From the NCBI GenBank assembly GCA_963840725.1, contig CAWIZY010000025.1, positions 124,001 through 188,000 of the forward strand: a stretch of 64,000 bases of DNA. Reading direction: 5' to 3'. This DNA is from CAVWDU01 sp963840725 (GTDB lineage: Bacteria; Pseudomonadota; Gammaproteobacteria; Pseudomonadales; Halieaceae). The notes beneath the pieces were generated by a model. The model saw only the letters and a program-made list of their open reading frames with translations, was not told the origin of the DNA and ran no database searches. The first letter of the stretch is position 1. Every line of letters begins with the position of its first letter. Positions 8,879 to 17,957 of the stretch are shown here, one piece after another. A program made the position numbers and the translations under genes.

Positions 8879-10780
8879 CTACCAAGCCACACCATAGTCC
8901 TCGCCATAGTCACTGGCGCCTCCCTACAGGGTGCCGTTCTTCCAATGGATATAGATCGCCGTGATCGGGCTGTAGGTGCGTTCTACCTCTCTACATCGTA
9001 GCCCATTGTCTCAAGCTGTCCACGCACCCAGGGCGAGACCCGGTTGGTTAGTGACAGCCGCCCGGGTTGCGCGTTGTGCGCACCAAAGGAACTCTGCATC
9101 TGGTGGCTGGTAATGTTATGTGCCTCGGCAGCCTCCTGCACATTCATATCAAACTCCACCATATTAAGAAAAAACTGGAGCAGGTTCTGGTCCTGGGTAT
9201 CGCCCCCCTGCACCGAAAAAGCCATCAACGGTTTGCCGTCCTTGAGTGCGATACTGGGGGTCAGTGTCGCTCGGGGTCGTTGGCCCGGTTGTAACACGTT
9301 AAAGGGGTTCATGCGCTGGTCAGCACAAAACTCTGCATGCGCTGACTCAAGCCGACGCCGGTGTCGCCCGCGACAAAAGCCGGTATCCAGCCGCCAGAAG
9401 GGGTAACCGAAACCACCCAGCCCTCTGCATCGGCGGCCTGGATGGAGGTAGTGCCGGCCAGAAACGCCTCGGCCTGCCGGTCACCGGGCCGGCCTGCTGA
9501 AAGCCTTCGGTGCCCTCCGCTTCTGCTGCCGGCGGCATGGGGCTCCACGCTGACGTAAGGCTCGGAAGGGGTTACTGCCGCGCTGGAATTGGTAAGGGTC
9601 ACCGGGCTGATGTCGGTGCGTTGCGCTCCCAGATCGATCAGCTTGCGTCGTTCGGCGGCATATTGTTTTGATAGCAAGCCTTTTACGGGCTCCTCCGGCG
9701 GCACATAGCGGGTCGCCGTAGTAGAAATCCCGATCGGCAAAGGCCAGATTCATACCTGGTAAAGCGTGTGTATGTAGCGGGTGCTGTTGTAGCCCATGGC
9801 TTTGAGGTCGATGTCTTCCAGCATGTTCAGGGCCTGCAGCATCACCGGGCCCTGCACCCAGGTGTTGAGCTTGAATACATCAATGCCCTTGTAGTTGGTG
9901 GTCACCGGTTCTTCGATGTACACCTGCCATTGGTCCAGGTCATTGCAGGGTGAACAGTCCGCCGTGTTCGCTGGTTGCTGCGCACAATTTCAGGGCGATA
10001 TCGCCCCGATAGAAGCGGTCATAAGCCGCGTAAATGGCGGCTTTGCGGTCTTTGCCGGCGGCCAGGGCTGCGGCTTCGGCATCCACCAGTTTTTGCAGGG
10101 TTGCCAGCAAATCAGGCTGACGAAAAATCTCTCCGGGGTAGGGCGCGGACGCGTTGCTTGGCGTTGTCGTCAGCCAGGTGCGGCAGGAACACGCTACGTG
10201 AGTCGGGCCATTGCTGCAGAATGTCTTTGTGCCGCTCGATGTTGTCGGCCTGGGCTTCCTCCATGGGGTAGCCTTCGGCCATCTGCATTGCCGGCGCCAG
10301 GACCTCAGCGAGGCTCATGGTGCCGTACTCTGCGAGCATAACCATCAGAGCCACCGGGTGTGCCCGGCGTAACGGCGGCCAGGGGGCCGTACTCCGGCGG
10401 GAAAACCATGCCCTGGTCTCTGAAGAATTCGGGCGTGGCACCAGTGGGTGCAACGCCCAGTGCGTTGATACCTTTGACTCGCCAGTTTTGGGATTGTAGA
10501 TGAGCGCCTGGGTCTCGCCGCCCCAACCCAGAACGTCCCACATCGTAGCGGTCGCTGCGAGCATCGCGCAGGCGGCATCAACGGCATTGCCGCCACGGTT
10601 GAAGGTCATGGCGCCAGCGGTTGCCGCCAGCGGCTTACCGGTGATCGCCACCCAATGTTTGCCGTGTAATACGGGTTTGGCTGTTTTTGGCCCTGCCAGG
10701 CCAAGGACCGGGGCCAGGAGCAGCAGACAGGCGAGGCCGACAGAAAATTGGCTGCCTCTAGCGGCGGCATGATTCGACAT
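8879..10780 (-). pseudogene. ggt: gamma-glutamyltransferase family gene, broken by many frameshifts
   Basis: Read in pieces on the minus strand this is a gamma-glutamyltranspeptidase of about 630 residues. It starts with a signal peptide (hydrophobic GLACLLLLAPVLGLAG) and the family N-terminus (FNRGGNAVDAACAM). The autoprocessing and nucleophile region is GTTSIQAADAEG, and GDTGVGLSQRMQSF follows. The tail continues past an internal TAG, where Trp is expected, to GGASDYGEDYGVAW and a stop at 8879. I count about eight one-base shifts: near 10470, 10350, 10125, 9950, 9755, 9720, 9312 and 8985. Sequence between the shifts is well conserved and there are no large deletions. That fits uncorrected sequencing errors as well as a recent pseudogene. 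An intact enzyme would be periplasmic and cleave gamma-glutamyl bonds, for example in glutathione. Confidence 0.85.
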
Positions 10781-11086
10781 GGACTATTCCTCGTTGCTTA
10801 GATGCGGATCGGTAAATGCACAGGCGCTCTTCGATGGGGTCGTGGCCGTGACCGGCATCGGGCTTCGCGCTGGACAGGGCAAATAGTAGCAGGCAGCGCG
10901 CTTAATGACAGTCTGCCCGCGTTGCAACTGTACCTGCTGTAGGGCCTTAGTGATAGCCCATCTCAATGGGCCTGCACTGGCCGTGCACGACTTCACTACG
11001 TCGCTTGTCAAAACCCCCTGGCCCTTGCAGCAGCGAGCGGATTCGGCCACAATACGCGCCCTCTGCTGCAGCTGGCAGAGTGCAAT
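10781..11086. other. 306-base gap between ggt and ffs, no gene assigned
   Basis: No convincing reading frame is seen on either strand; the long minus-strand frame here runs across the 4.5S RNA gene and the dnaX start and is a shadow. A sigma-70-like pair, TTGCAG at 11025-11030 and CACAAT at 11048-11053 with a 17-base spacer, could drive ffs, although the predicted start would lie about 25 bases before the RNA's 5' end. A gene hidden by indels cannot be excluded, because both flanks contain frameshifts. Confidence 0.35.
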
Positions 11087-11197
11087 GGTGGCCCAGGCGG
11101 TCCCCTCGCAACGATAGGTAGTGAACCCCGCCAGGCCCGGAAGGGAGCAACGGTAGTTACTGATTCGCGTGCCGGGGTGTGGCTGTCTGGGCCGCCT
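11087..11197 (+). ncRNA. ffs: 4.5S signal recognition particle RNA
   Basis: The diagnostic apical domain, GGCCCGGAAGGGAGCAACGG, is present, followed by GCGTGCCGGGGTGTGGCTG as in bacterial small SRP RNA. The ends pair: GGTGGCCCAG at 11087-11096 with CTGGGCCGCC at 11187-11196, with one G-U wobble. The length of about 111 matches the E. coli RNA. It binds Ffh and targets membrane proteins for co-translational insertion. Placement just upstream of dnaX is common in gammaproteobacteria. Ends are estimated from the pairing. Confidence 0.93.
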
Positions 11198-11254
11198 CCA
11201 TTTCCTCCGCTGGTGTATTCTGAACGCCCGGTCTGTCCCAAGGTTTATAGCGAC

Positions 11255-13146
11255 ATGTCTTACCAGGTATTCGCACGTAAATGGCGACCACGGAATTTTC
11301 GTGAGCTGGTCGGCCAGGAGCATGTGCTGAAGGCCCTGGTGAACGCGCTGGATCATGATCGTCTGCATCATGCCTACCTTTTTACCGGAACTCGCGGCGT
11401 GGGCAAAACCACCATCGCCCGAATTCTGGCCAAGTGCCTGAATTGCGACAAAGGGTGAGCTCCAAGCCCTGCGGGGAGTGTGCTTCCTGCGTGGAGATTG
11501 CCGAGGGCCGCAGTGTCGATCTAATGGAGGTCGATGCGGCGTCGCGCACCAAGGTAGAGGACACGCGGGAATTGCTCGACAATGTGCAGTACGCGCCGAC
11601 CCGGTCACGGTACAAGGTGTACCTGATCGACGAGGTACATATGTTGTCTTCCCACAGCTTCAATGCGCTGCTGAAAACGCTTGAAGAACCACCACCTCAT
11701 GTGAAGTTCCTGCTGGCGACCACGGACCCCCAGAAGCTACCGGCGACCGTGCTTTCCCGTTGCCTGCAGTTCAATCTCAAGAATATGCCTCCCCAGCAGG
11801 TGGCGACTCATCTAGAGCATGTATTGACCGAGGAAAAGATTGAATACGATGAACCCGCGCTGTGGTTGCTGGGACGCGCTGCAGCCGGAAGCATGCGCGA
11901 TGCGCTGAGCCTCACTGATCAGGCCATTGCCTTTGGCGCCGGCTCGGTTCGTGAGGCCGACGTGCGCAGCATGCTCGGTAGTGTCGACCTGAGCTTTGGT
12001 TACCAACTGCTGCGCGATGCCATCGCCGGAGACGCTTCAGCGGTGCTGGGAACTATTACCCGAATGGCGGAACACGCGCCGGACTTCGAAGGCAGTCTGG
12101 ATGAGCTGGTGTCGCTATTGCACCGGGTCGCCATCGCCCAGGCGGTGCCTGACGCGGTTGATAACAGTTGGGGAGACGCCTCTCAGGTCAGTGAAATAGC
12201 GGCGTCAATGAGCCCGGAAGACGCCCAGCTTTTCTATCAGGTAGCACTCAACGGTAAACGTGATATCGGTCTGGCTGCTGACCCGCGCAGTGGCTTTGAA
12301 ATGATCTTGCTGAGGATGATTGTGTTTAGACCGTCGCCCTCCATAGACCCCGATGCTCCGCTCGCTGAGCCCGTGTCAGGGCGACCACAGTCGCTAGCGG
12401 ACAATGTCGCAGGGGAGGTCGACCCCACTCCAAAAAAGTTGGTTGAACAGGACCGGGCGGTCATGCCCGCGTCTCCGTCTCCCGCTCCCGTGACGCCGCC
12501 GACCGGTGGCAAGGGGTCAACCAAGGGGTCAGACTCCTCAACCAAGGGGTCAGACTCCTTGGTCGGAGCAGGCACAACCCCAACCAAGGGGTCAGACTCC
12601 TTGGTCGAAGCAGGCACAACCAAGGAGTCTGACCCCTTGGTTGGGGATGAGGCCGGCTCTGCGCAAGCGACCGCAGGTCGGGCCAGCGAGCCTGAAGACA
12701 GCGCCCCTGAGCAGAGTGCGGGAGCGGCCAGTGAATCTGAGACGGGCGCGCGCAAGAATCTCGACTGGCTTGAGCTGATCGATTTGCTCGAGCTCAAGGG
12801 CGCTTTGGAAAATGTAGCGGCCAACTGTGAGCTGCTCTCACGCGAAAACCAGGTCTTCAGGTTTGTACTGGATCGTAACAATGCCGGTTTATTTAACCCG
12901 CGACATGAGGGCGGATTGAGAGCGGCGCTTGAGAAGTTTTTCGGCGAGGCCTTGACAGTGACTATAATAGTAGGTGATCTGAAGGGCCAGACGCCGTCTA
13001 TGGCCAGGGCCCAGCGGGCGCTGGAGCGACAGGCAGCCGCAGAAACCGAGCTGGCGCAGGACCCACGACTGAAGGGACTCATTGATCGTTTTGACGGCGA
13101 GCTGGACCGCAGCTCCATTGTTCCATTGGATTATCGGGAATCTTAG
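11255..13146 (+). CDS. dnaX: DNA polymerase III subunits tau/gamma (one frameshift in the given sequence)
   Basis: Clamp-loader ATPase. The N-terminus MSYQVFARKWRPRNF, Walker A GTRGVGKTT and a four-Cys zinc site are visible. One G is missing from a G run at about 11451-11455, so the given sequence stops at 11456 and continues in another frame; restoring it gives 630 residues. Later motifs, including DEVHMLS and LATTDPQKLPATVLSRC, are intact. At 12432-12438 (codons about 393-395) lies A AAA AAG, the E. coli dnaX slippery heptamer. A -1 slip adds Val-Gly and then meets TGA at 12444-12446, giving a gamma form of about 397 residues. The tau-only linker holds a TKGSDSLV-type repeat encoded by REP-like palindromes. 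ybaB and recR follow directly. Confidence 0.93.
12411..12469 (+). promoter_or_regulatory. programmed -1 ribosomal frameshift element in dnaX
   Basis: Three parts are present in order. A Shine-Dalgarno-like AGGGGAGG lies at 12411-12418. Thirteen bases later comes the slippery heptamer AAAAAAG at 12432-12438, in the correct phase (nnA AAA AAG). A small GC hairpin (CGGGC at 12454-12458, GCCCG at 12465-12469) follows. The -1 frame stops at TGA 12444-12446. E. coli dnaX uses the same heptamer, an upstream SD-like stimulator and a downstream stem to make gamma. The hairpin here is smaller and farther away (15 bases), so efficiency may differ. Confidence 0.75.
12521..12640. repeat. REP-like palindromic repeat array inside dnaX
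   Basis: The core AAGGGGTCAGACTCCTT, flanked by CC and GG, occurs as a truncated copy at 12521-12538 and complete 21-base copies at 12542-12562 and 12584-12604. An exact reverse complement lies at 12620-12640. The two spacers share AGCAGGCACAA. A partial unit precedes the array at 12510-12519. All copies stay in the dnaX frame and encode variants of TKGSDSLV or, inverted, KESDPLV. The GGGGTCAGAC core resembles dispersed repeats I associate with REP/RAYT-type elements; no transposase gene is in the window. Confidence 0.8.
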
Positions 13147-13470
13147 ATGAAAGGCAGCATGACAGATTTGATGCAGCAGGCGCAGAAAATGCAGGCAGAA
13201 ATGCAGAAGGCGCAGGAGGCTGCGGCCAGCGTCGAATTGACGGGAGAGGCCGGTGCCGGGCTGGTGACGGTGACCATGACCGGGCGCTATGACGTGAAAC
13301 GGGTTGCCGTGGACGACGCGGTACTGAGTGAGGAAAAAGCCGTGCTGGAGGATCTGCTGGCCGCCGCGGTGAATGATGCTGTGCGTAAAGTGGAGGCCAA
13401 TAATCGCGAGGCGATGTCGGGGCTGGCATCCGGACTCAACTTGCCAGCCGGCTTCAAGCTGCCGTTCTGA
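13147..13470 (+). CDS. ybaB: nucleoid-associated protein, YbaB/EbfC family
   Basis: 107 residues, the usual family length. The N-terminal helix is rich in Met, Gln and Lys (LMQQAQKMQAEMQKAQ). The conserved core includes GLVTVTMTGRYDVKRV and the C-terminus has AAVNDAVRKVEA. Homologues are dimeric DNA-binding proteins that coat the nucleoid. It starts right after the dnaX stop and precedes recR, the standard dnaX-ybaB-recR operon. Confidence 0.95.
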   Translation: MKGSMTDLMQQAQKMQAEMQKAQEAAASVELTGEAGAGLVTVTMTGRYDVKRVAVDDAVLSEEKAVLEDLLAAAVNDAVRKVEANNREAMSGLASGLNLPAGFKLPF

Positions 13471-13485
13471 CGGCCGCACTCCGCG

Positions 13486-14088
13486 ATGAAATTCAGCCCG
13501 GCGCTGGAAAATCTGATTGAGGCACTGCGCTGTCTTCCCGGCGTGGGCCCAAAATCGGCCCAGCGCATGAGCCTGCATTTGCTGGAACGCAATCGCGACG
13601 GGGCCGTGGCCCTGGCGGAAGCCTTACAGCAGGCGATGGAGCGGATCGGGCATTGCAGCCGCTGTCGTAACTTCAGCGAGTCCGATGTTTGCGGGATCTG
13701 CGCAGACTCGCGTCGCGATGCAACGACGGTCTGTGTGGTGGAGACACCAGCCGATGTATTGGCCATCGAACAGAGCGGCAGTTACCGCGGTCTATATTTT
13801 ATACTGATGGGACATCTGTCGCCCATCGACGGCATTGGTCCGGCCGAGATCGGTCTGGATGATTTCACCCGCCGGGTAGCCGACGAGGGGGTCAACGAAG
13901 TGATTTTGGCGACCAATCCGACTGTCGAGGGGCAGGCCACTGCCTACTACCTCACCGATATATTGCGCGAAAAGCAGGTGCAGGTCTCTCGCATTGCCCA
14001 TGGCGTTCCACTGGGCGGCGAGCTTGAGTATGTTGACGGTACCACCCTGGCCCATGCGCTGTCCGGCCGACAACGGGTAGAAGGATGA
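13486..14088 (+). CDS. recR: recombination mediator protein RecR
   Basis: 200 residues. It has the helix-hairpin-helix stretch RCLPGVGPKSAQRMSLHLL, the four-Cys zinc finger CSRCRNFSESDVCGIC and a TOPRIM domain beginning VCVVETPADVLAIE. RecR works with RecF and RecO to load RecA on gapped DNA. It is 15 bases after ybaB, and its stop overlaps the rnd start by four bases, suggesting one transcript. Confidence 0.96.
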   Translation: MKFSPALENLIEALRCLPGVGPKSAQRMSLHLLERNRDGAVALAEALQQAMERIGHCSRCRNFSESDVCGICADSRRDATTVCVVETPADVLAIEQSGSYRGLYFILMGHLSPIDGIGPAEIGLDDFTRRVADEGVNEVILATNPTVEGQATAYYLTDILREKQVQVSRIAHGVPLGGELEYVDGTTLAHALSGRQRVEG

Positions 14089-15197
14089 CCTGGCAACTGA
14101 TAGAAACCGACGCCGCACTGGTTGAACTCATTGCCCGGCACAGGCACTACAAGACGGTTGCTGTCGATACCGAGTTTATGCGCCGCAACACGTTTTATCC
14201 TAAAGTGGCGCTGGTGCAGCTCTGCTTTGACGACATCGCATGGCTGGTCGACCCCTTGGGCATTAATGATGCCACGCCACTGATTTCACTGCTTACAGAT
14301 GAGAATGTTCTCAAGGTACTGCATTCGGCGAGTGAAGACCTTGAGGTTTTTCACCACTGGTTGGGCGTATTGCCGGCTCCACTGTTTGATACGCAGCGTG
14401 CTGCAGGCTTGCTGGATATCGGCTTTGGTATGGGGTATGCCGCGCTGGTCAACACCCTGTGCGGTATTGAATTGCCCAAAGGCGAAACCCGATCCGACTG
14501 GCTGCAGCGACCACTCACCCAATCCCAGTGCGATTATGCCGCGCAGGATGTCACGCATTTGATGTCAGTCTGGACGCTGTTAGGCGAGCGCTGCCGGGAG
14601 GAGGGCAAGTTCGACTGGGTGCTGGACGACGCCGTGCACGCGGCCGCAGGCCTTAGCAACACGGCGGGTGACTACTATAAACGGGTAAAGAATGCCTGGC
14701 GGCTTGACCCAAGGCAGTTGGCGGTGCTGGTTGGCGTGTCGGCGTGGCGCGAACGAACAGCCAGAGAGCGCGATAAACCGCGCAACTGGATTATCGATGA
14801 CGCCGCATGTGTGGCGTTGGCAACCGAACAGCCACAGAATGCGGAGACCCTTGCCTGCATGAATCTGCCCGCCCCAGTGCTCCGCCGGCACGGAGAGGAA
14901 CTGATTGACGTCGTATCGGCCGCGCTATCGCAGCCGGTGGCAGAGCTGTCCCCGAGCCTGCCGGCTCCCCTCGGTGCCAGTCAGCGCTCTGCGCTGAAGC
15001 GGCTCAAAAAGCAGGCCCGTGTTCTGGCGGCCGAACTGGCCATTGCACCGGAGATGGTGCTGCCGGGCAAGGACTTCGAACTGCTGCTGCGAGAGGCGGC
15101 TGGCGAATCCGTAGAGGCACCACTCCATTGGCAGGGTTGGCGTAAAGACCGGATTATTACACCCTTGCGCGCGCAATTGCTTGCAGGGACGGTTTGA
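14085..15197 (+). CDS. rnd: ribonuclease D
   Basis: 370 residues. The DEDDy 3'-5' exonuclease motifs are visible: VAVDTEFMRR near residue 22, the second Asp in SASEDLEVFHHW, and YAAQDVTHL with its Tyr and Asp. An HRDC-like C-terminal region follows. RNase D trims tRNA 3' ends. ATG overlaps the recR stop (ATGA). ycgL begins on its stop codon. Confidence 0.93.
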   Translation: MTWQLIETDAALVELIARHRHYKTVAVDTEFMRRNTFYPKVALVQLCFDDIAWLVDPLGINDATPLISLLTDENVLKVLHSASEDLEVFHHWLGVLPAPLFDTQRAAGLLDIGFGMGYAALVNTLCGIELPKGETRSDWLQRPLTQSQCDYAAQDVTHLMSVWTLLGERCREEGKFDWVLDDAVHAAAGLSNTAGDYYKRVKNAWRLDPRQLAVLVGVSAWRERTARERDKPRNWIIDDAACVALATEQPQNAETLACMNLPAPVLRRHGEELIDVVSAALSQPVAELSPSLPAPLGASQRSALKRLKKQARVLAAELAIAPEMVLPGKDFELLLREAAGESVEAPLHWQGWRKDRIITPLRAQLLAGTV

Positions 15198-15469
15198 TGG
15201 GTTTGTTGGTCCAGATCTATCGCAGTTCCCGCCGCGAAGAGATGTATCTCTATGTCGAGTCCGCGATTGGCCTGGAAAAAGTGCCTCCCGAGCTGCTGGA
15301 GCGCTTTGGCGAACCCCAGCCGGTTATGAAGCTTGTGCTGAGTGCCGAACGGCCATTGGCCCGGGCCGATGTGCAGGAGGTCATGGTCAAAATTGACGAG
15401 CAGGGCTTTTATTTCCAGATGCCGCCTGGTCCGGCGGAACTGCTGCGAGCGAAGCCACAGGATGGATAG
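15197..15469 (+). CDS. ycgL: YcgL domain protein
   Basis: 90 residues from ATG 15197, which overlaps the rnd TGA; an in-frame TTG one codon earlier is less likely. The family pattern is present: IYRSSRREEMYLYVE, then LLERFGEP, and the C-terminal GFYFQMPPGP. Function is not established for the family. It is regularly found next to rnd and ycgN in gammaproteobacteria, as here. Confidence 0.88.
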   Translation: MGLLVQIYRSSRREEMYLYVESAIGLEKVPPELLERFGEPQPVMKLVLSAERPLARADVQEVMVKIDEQGFYFQMPPGPAELLRAKPQDG

Positions 15470-15917
15470 GTGGTGGAACAGACTAGCGCTGGGCGAACTG
15501 AATCGGCGGCAGTGGGAGGCGCTATGTGATGGTTGCGCAAGATGCTGCCTGCACAAGTTAGAGGACGCGGATACCGGCGAGCTGTTTTTTACGGCGGTCC
15601 ACTGTCGCAACCTCGACCTCGACAAGTGCCGCTGCAGCGACTACCCCAACCGTCTGGAGCAGGTGCCGGATTGTGTGCAGTTACATCCCGACAACGTCGG
15701 GGACCTGCAGTGGCTACCGCCGACCTGCGCCTACCGACTGCGCAGTGAGGGACGCAGTCTGCCGGCCTGGCATCCGCTGGAGAGCGGTGATCCCGGGTCA
15801 GTGCATCAGGCGCAGATTTCGGTCAGGGGTCGCGCTATTTCAGAGGACTTTGTTCATCCCGATAGCTATGATGAACATATCCTGCGCTGGGTAGACGAGG
15901 AGAGCTCCTGTGCTTGA
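15462..15917 (+). CDS. ycgN: UPF0260 family cysteine-cluster protein YcgN
   Basis: 151 residues from ATG 15462, overlapping the ycgL end by eight bases. The hallmark Cys-rich motif is CDGCARCCLHKLED near residue 24, with more Cys in CRNLDLDKCRCSDY and PDCVQLHP. The CxxCxxCC arrangement suggests metal or Fe-S binding; the function is unknown. An upstream extension of this frame overlaps ycgL and was not used. Confidence 0.88.
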   Translation: MDRWWNRLALGELNRRQWEALCDGCARCCLHKLEDADTGELFFTAVHCRNLDLDKCRCSDYPNRLEQVPDCVQLHPDNVGDLQWLPPTCAYRLRSEGRSLPAWHPLESGDPGSVHQAQISVRGRAISEDFVHPDSYDEHILRWVDEESSCA

Positions 15918-16365
15918 CGAACAGTCCTATCACTATGCTATTTACTGCTACACCGGAGCGGCAGCTATCATGCTGCTGTACCTCTGCTGGTGGTTGATGA
16001 GGAGTTGGTCCTGGCCCTGGGCTGTCGCGTCAGTACTGGTTGCAGCGGCGCTATTGTTGACCCCGGCCTACCCGGAGGCAGGTGCCAGCACCCTCGCGCC
16101 GGCCGTGATTGTCGCTGCCTTCCAGTTTCTGACGGAGGGACAAGCAGCCGCCCTGGAGACCCTGCGGCCTGTGATACTGCTGTGTGCGGCCGCTATAGGT
16201 CTGATAATGGTCTTGCGGTTGACTGTGTTCAGGAGGCGATCTGCGTCAGGCAAGCGCAAACTGGAGGCCACGGGACCCAGGGCAGGGGTGGCTACGGAAT
16301 CAACCACCGCAGCGCGCCCGACAATGGCCGCTGCAGCATCCGCGCCGCGCGGCGCCCCGGAATGA
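15910..16365 (+). CDS. predicted inner-membrane protein, unknown function
   Basis: 151 residues from GTG 15910, overlapping the ycgN end. Three hydrophobic segments (about residues 15-33, 37-75 and 85-103) are followed by a basic, Ala/Thr-rich tail predicted to be cytoplasmic. I recognise no domain. It overlaps the next gene by four bases, so it is probably co-expressed with the VWA protein and may be its membrane partner (inference). Confidence 0.7.
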   Translation: MLDEQSYHYAIYCYTGAAAIMLLYLCWWLMRSWSWPWAVASVLVAAALLLTPAYPEAGASTLAPAVIVAAFQFLTEGQAAALETLRPVILLCAAAIGLIMVLRLTVFRRRSASGKRKLEATGPRAGVATESTTAARPTMAAAASAPRGAPE

Positions 16366-17897
16366 TCAGAATTGCGGCCTTGGGCGGCTCGGGGATCGGT
16401 TTTGGCCTGATGCTCTGTCTGACGCTCCTGCTGCAGATCTCACCTGCCCAGGCAGATGTCACCAGTGGCACACTGCGTCCAGACGTCCGATTGCTGATCG
16501 ATATTTCCGGCAGTATGAAGGAATCAGACCCGGATAACTTGCGGGCACCGGCGCTGGATCTGATTGTTCGCTTGTTGCCGAACGGGGCTAAAGCCGGCGT
16601 TTGGATTTTTGGGGAGCAGGTGGAGGAGCTGGTCCCCCACGGGGTTGTCGATGAGCAGTGGCGGGCACAGGCACAGCGGGCGGTAGCCGAGATAGACAAC
16701 TCTGGTCAACGAACCAATATCCCGGCAGCGTTGGCTGCCGCAAGCTACGATATCGACACCATTGATCCCAATTATCGCGTCAGCATTATCCTGCTTACGG
16801 ATGGCAAGGTCGATGTGGCTGAGTCGCCGATGGCTAATGCCAGCGCAGCGCGCCGTTTGTTAACAAACCGAGCTCCCGACCTGGGAGCCACAGGGATACC
16901 GGTGCATACCATTGCGCTATCGGATGAGGCAGATTGGAAATTTCTGCGCTCACTGGCCAGAGTCACTGACGGTATCGCTGAGAAGGCCGTCTCCCCCCAG
17001 GAACTGACTTCTATCTACCTGCAATCACTGGAAATGGCGGCCCCATCGGCAACCGTGCCCGTCGCAGACAGCAGCTTCCAGATAGACACCAGTGTGGAGG
17101 AATTCACCGCGCTGATTTTTTTCGATACGGCACGTAACCAGGTCGGCCTGGTCAGTCCTGCCGGAGTCAAATTCGGCCCAGCTTCTGCACGGGCTGGTGT
17201 AGAGTGGTTCCGCAACCAACAGTTCGCGCTGGTAACGGTAAAGGAGCCCGAGGCGGGCTTGTGGCGTCTGCAGGCGCCGGGCAGTACGCGAACCCGGATT
17301 ACGGTCATCTCTGACCTGCAACTTGAGGTTGACCGTTTGCCCAATAACCTGCCCGCGGGTCAGCGCGCTGAACTGGGCCTCAGGCTGCGAGAGGACAGTG
17401 ACATCATTGTCGACCCCGAGGTACTGCAGCTGTTCCAGTTGCGAGTCGAGATTGAGGGGCCAGAGGGCTACCGGCAGGACATCGATGTGACCGGGGGTTA
17501 CCCGGTGCCGGCCAATGGTGAGTACCGTGTGGCGATTCCTGAAATACAACGCCCGGGTCGCTACCAGGTCACCGCGCGGCTGGAGGGAAAGACCCTGCAG
17601 CGAGAAATGCGCATGTATGTTGAGGTTACGCCAACGGCCTCCACATCCAGTATCAGCACCCGAGTAGAAGACCTGCCTCCGGTAGATTTCAGAACCCCGG
17701 CCATCATTTTCGGCACCGTCCTGCTCCTGGGCGCCGTCCTGCTCTATCTCGTACTGCGCCGGCGACGCCAGCGACGACTGGATGTCTGGCGCCGACGCAA
17801 CCGGGAGAGTGCCGCCAATGACGGCAACAATGAGCTCGTGGCCGGCCTCAGCGCCGTTGAAGACGAGCCCCAGGGTGGACACAAGCAAGCGCCTTGA
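16362..17897 (+). CDS. membrane-anchored von Willebrand factor A domain protein
   Basis: 511 residues from ATG 16362, which overlaps the previous stop. A longer upstream frame is only a shadow. An N-terminal signal peptide (GLMLCLTLLLQISPAQA) precedes a VWA domain with MIDAS residues DISGS near 48-52, the TN of GQRTNIPAAL and LLTDGK. A beta-rich periplasmic region follows. One transmembrane helix (AIIFGTVLLLGAVLLYLVL, about 445-463) and an Arg-rich cytoplasmic tail end the protein. It sits upstream of a MoxR ATPase and a second VWA protein, a common pairing in metal-dependent complex assembly, but the target is unknown. Confidence 0.85.
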   Translation: MIRIAALGGSGIGFGLMLCLTLLLQISPAQADVTSGTLRPDVRLLIDISGSMKESDPDNLRAPALDLIVRLLPNGAKAGVWIFGEQVEELVPHGVVDEQWRAQAQRAVAEIDNSGQRTNIPAALAAASYDIDTIDPNYRVSIILLTDGKVDVAESPMANASAARRLLTNRAPDLGATGIPVHTIALSDEADWKFLRSLARVTDGIAEKAVSPQELTSIYLQSLEMAAPSATVPVADSSFQIDTSVEEFTALIFFDTARNQVGLVSPAGVKFGPASARAGVEWFRNQQFALVTVKEPEAGLWRLQAPGSTRTRITVISDLQLEVDRLPNNLPAGQRAELGLRLREDSDIIVDPEVLQLFQLRVEIEGPEGYRQDIDVTGGYPVPANGEYRVAIPEIQRPGRYQVTARLEGKTLQREMRMYVEVTPTASTSSISTRVEDLPPVDFRTPAIIFGTVLLLGAVLLYLVLRRRRQRRLDVWRRRNRESAANDGNNELVAGLSAVEDEPQGGHKQAP

Positions 17898-17957
17898 TAA
17901 GCCGGATTTCCTTCTGTAATCTGTGTCGCTTTGTCTATTTGGGATTGGGTGCTGAGC

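Noticed and set aside
11434..11460. Early stop in dnaX as the natural gamma product
   Set aside because: It falls inside the ATPase domain zinc site and is explained by one lost G. The proper slippery site is about 980 bases downstream.
12510..12640. Repeat array in dnaX as a CRISPR
   Set aside because: Units are short palindromes with near-identical short spacers, one is inverted, and all are in frame within a gene. No cas genes are nearby.
15990..16361. N-terminal extension of the VWA protein upstream of 16362
   Set aside because: It overlaps the membrane-protein gene in another frame and lacks coding character. A signal peptide begins at ATG 16362.
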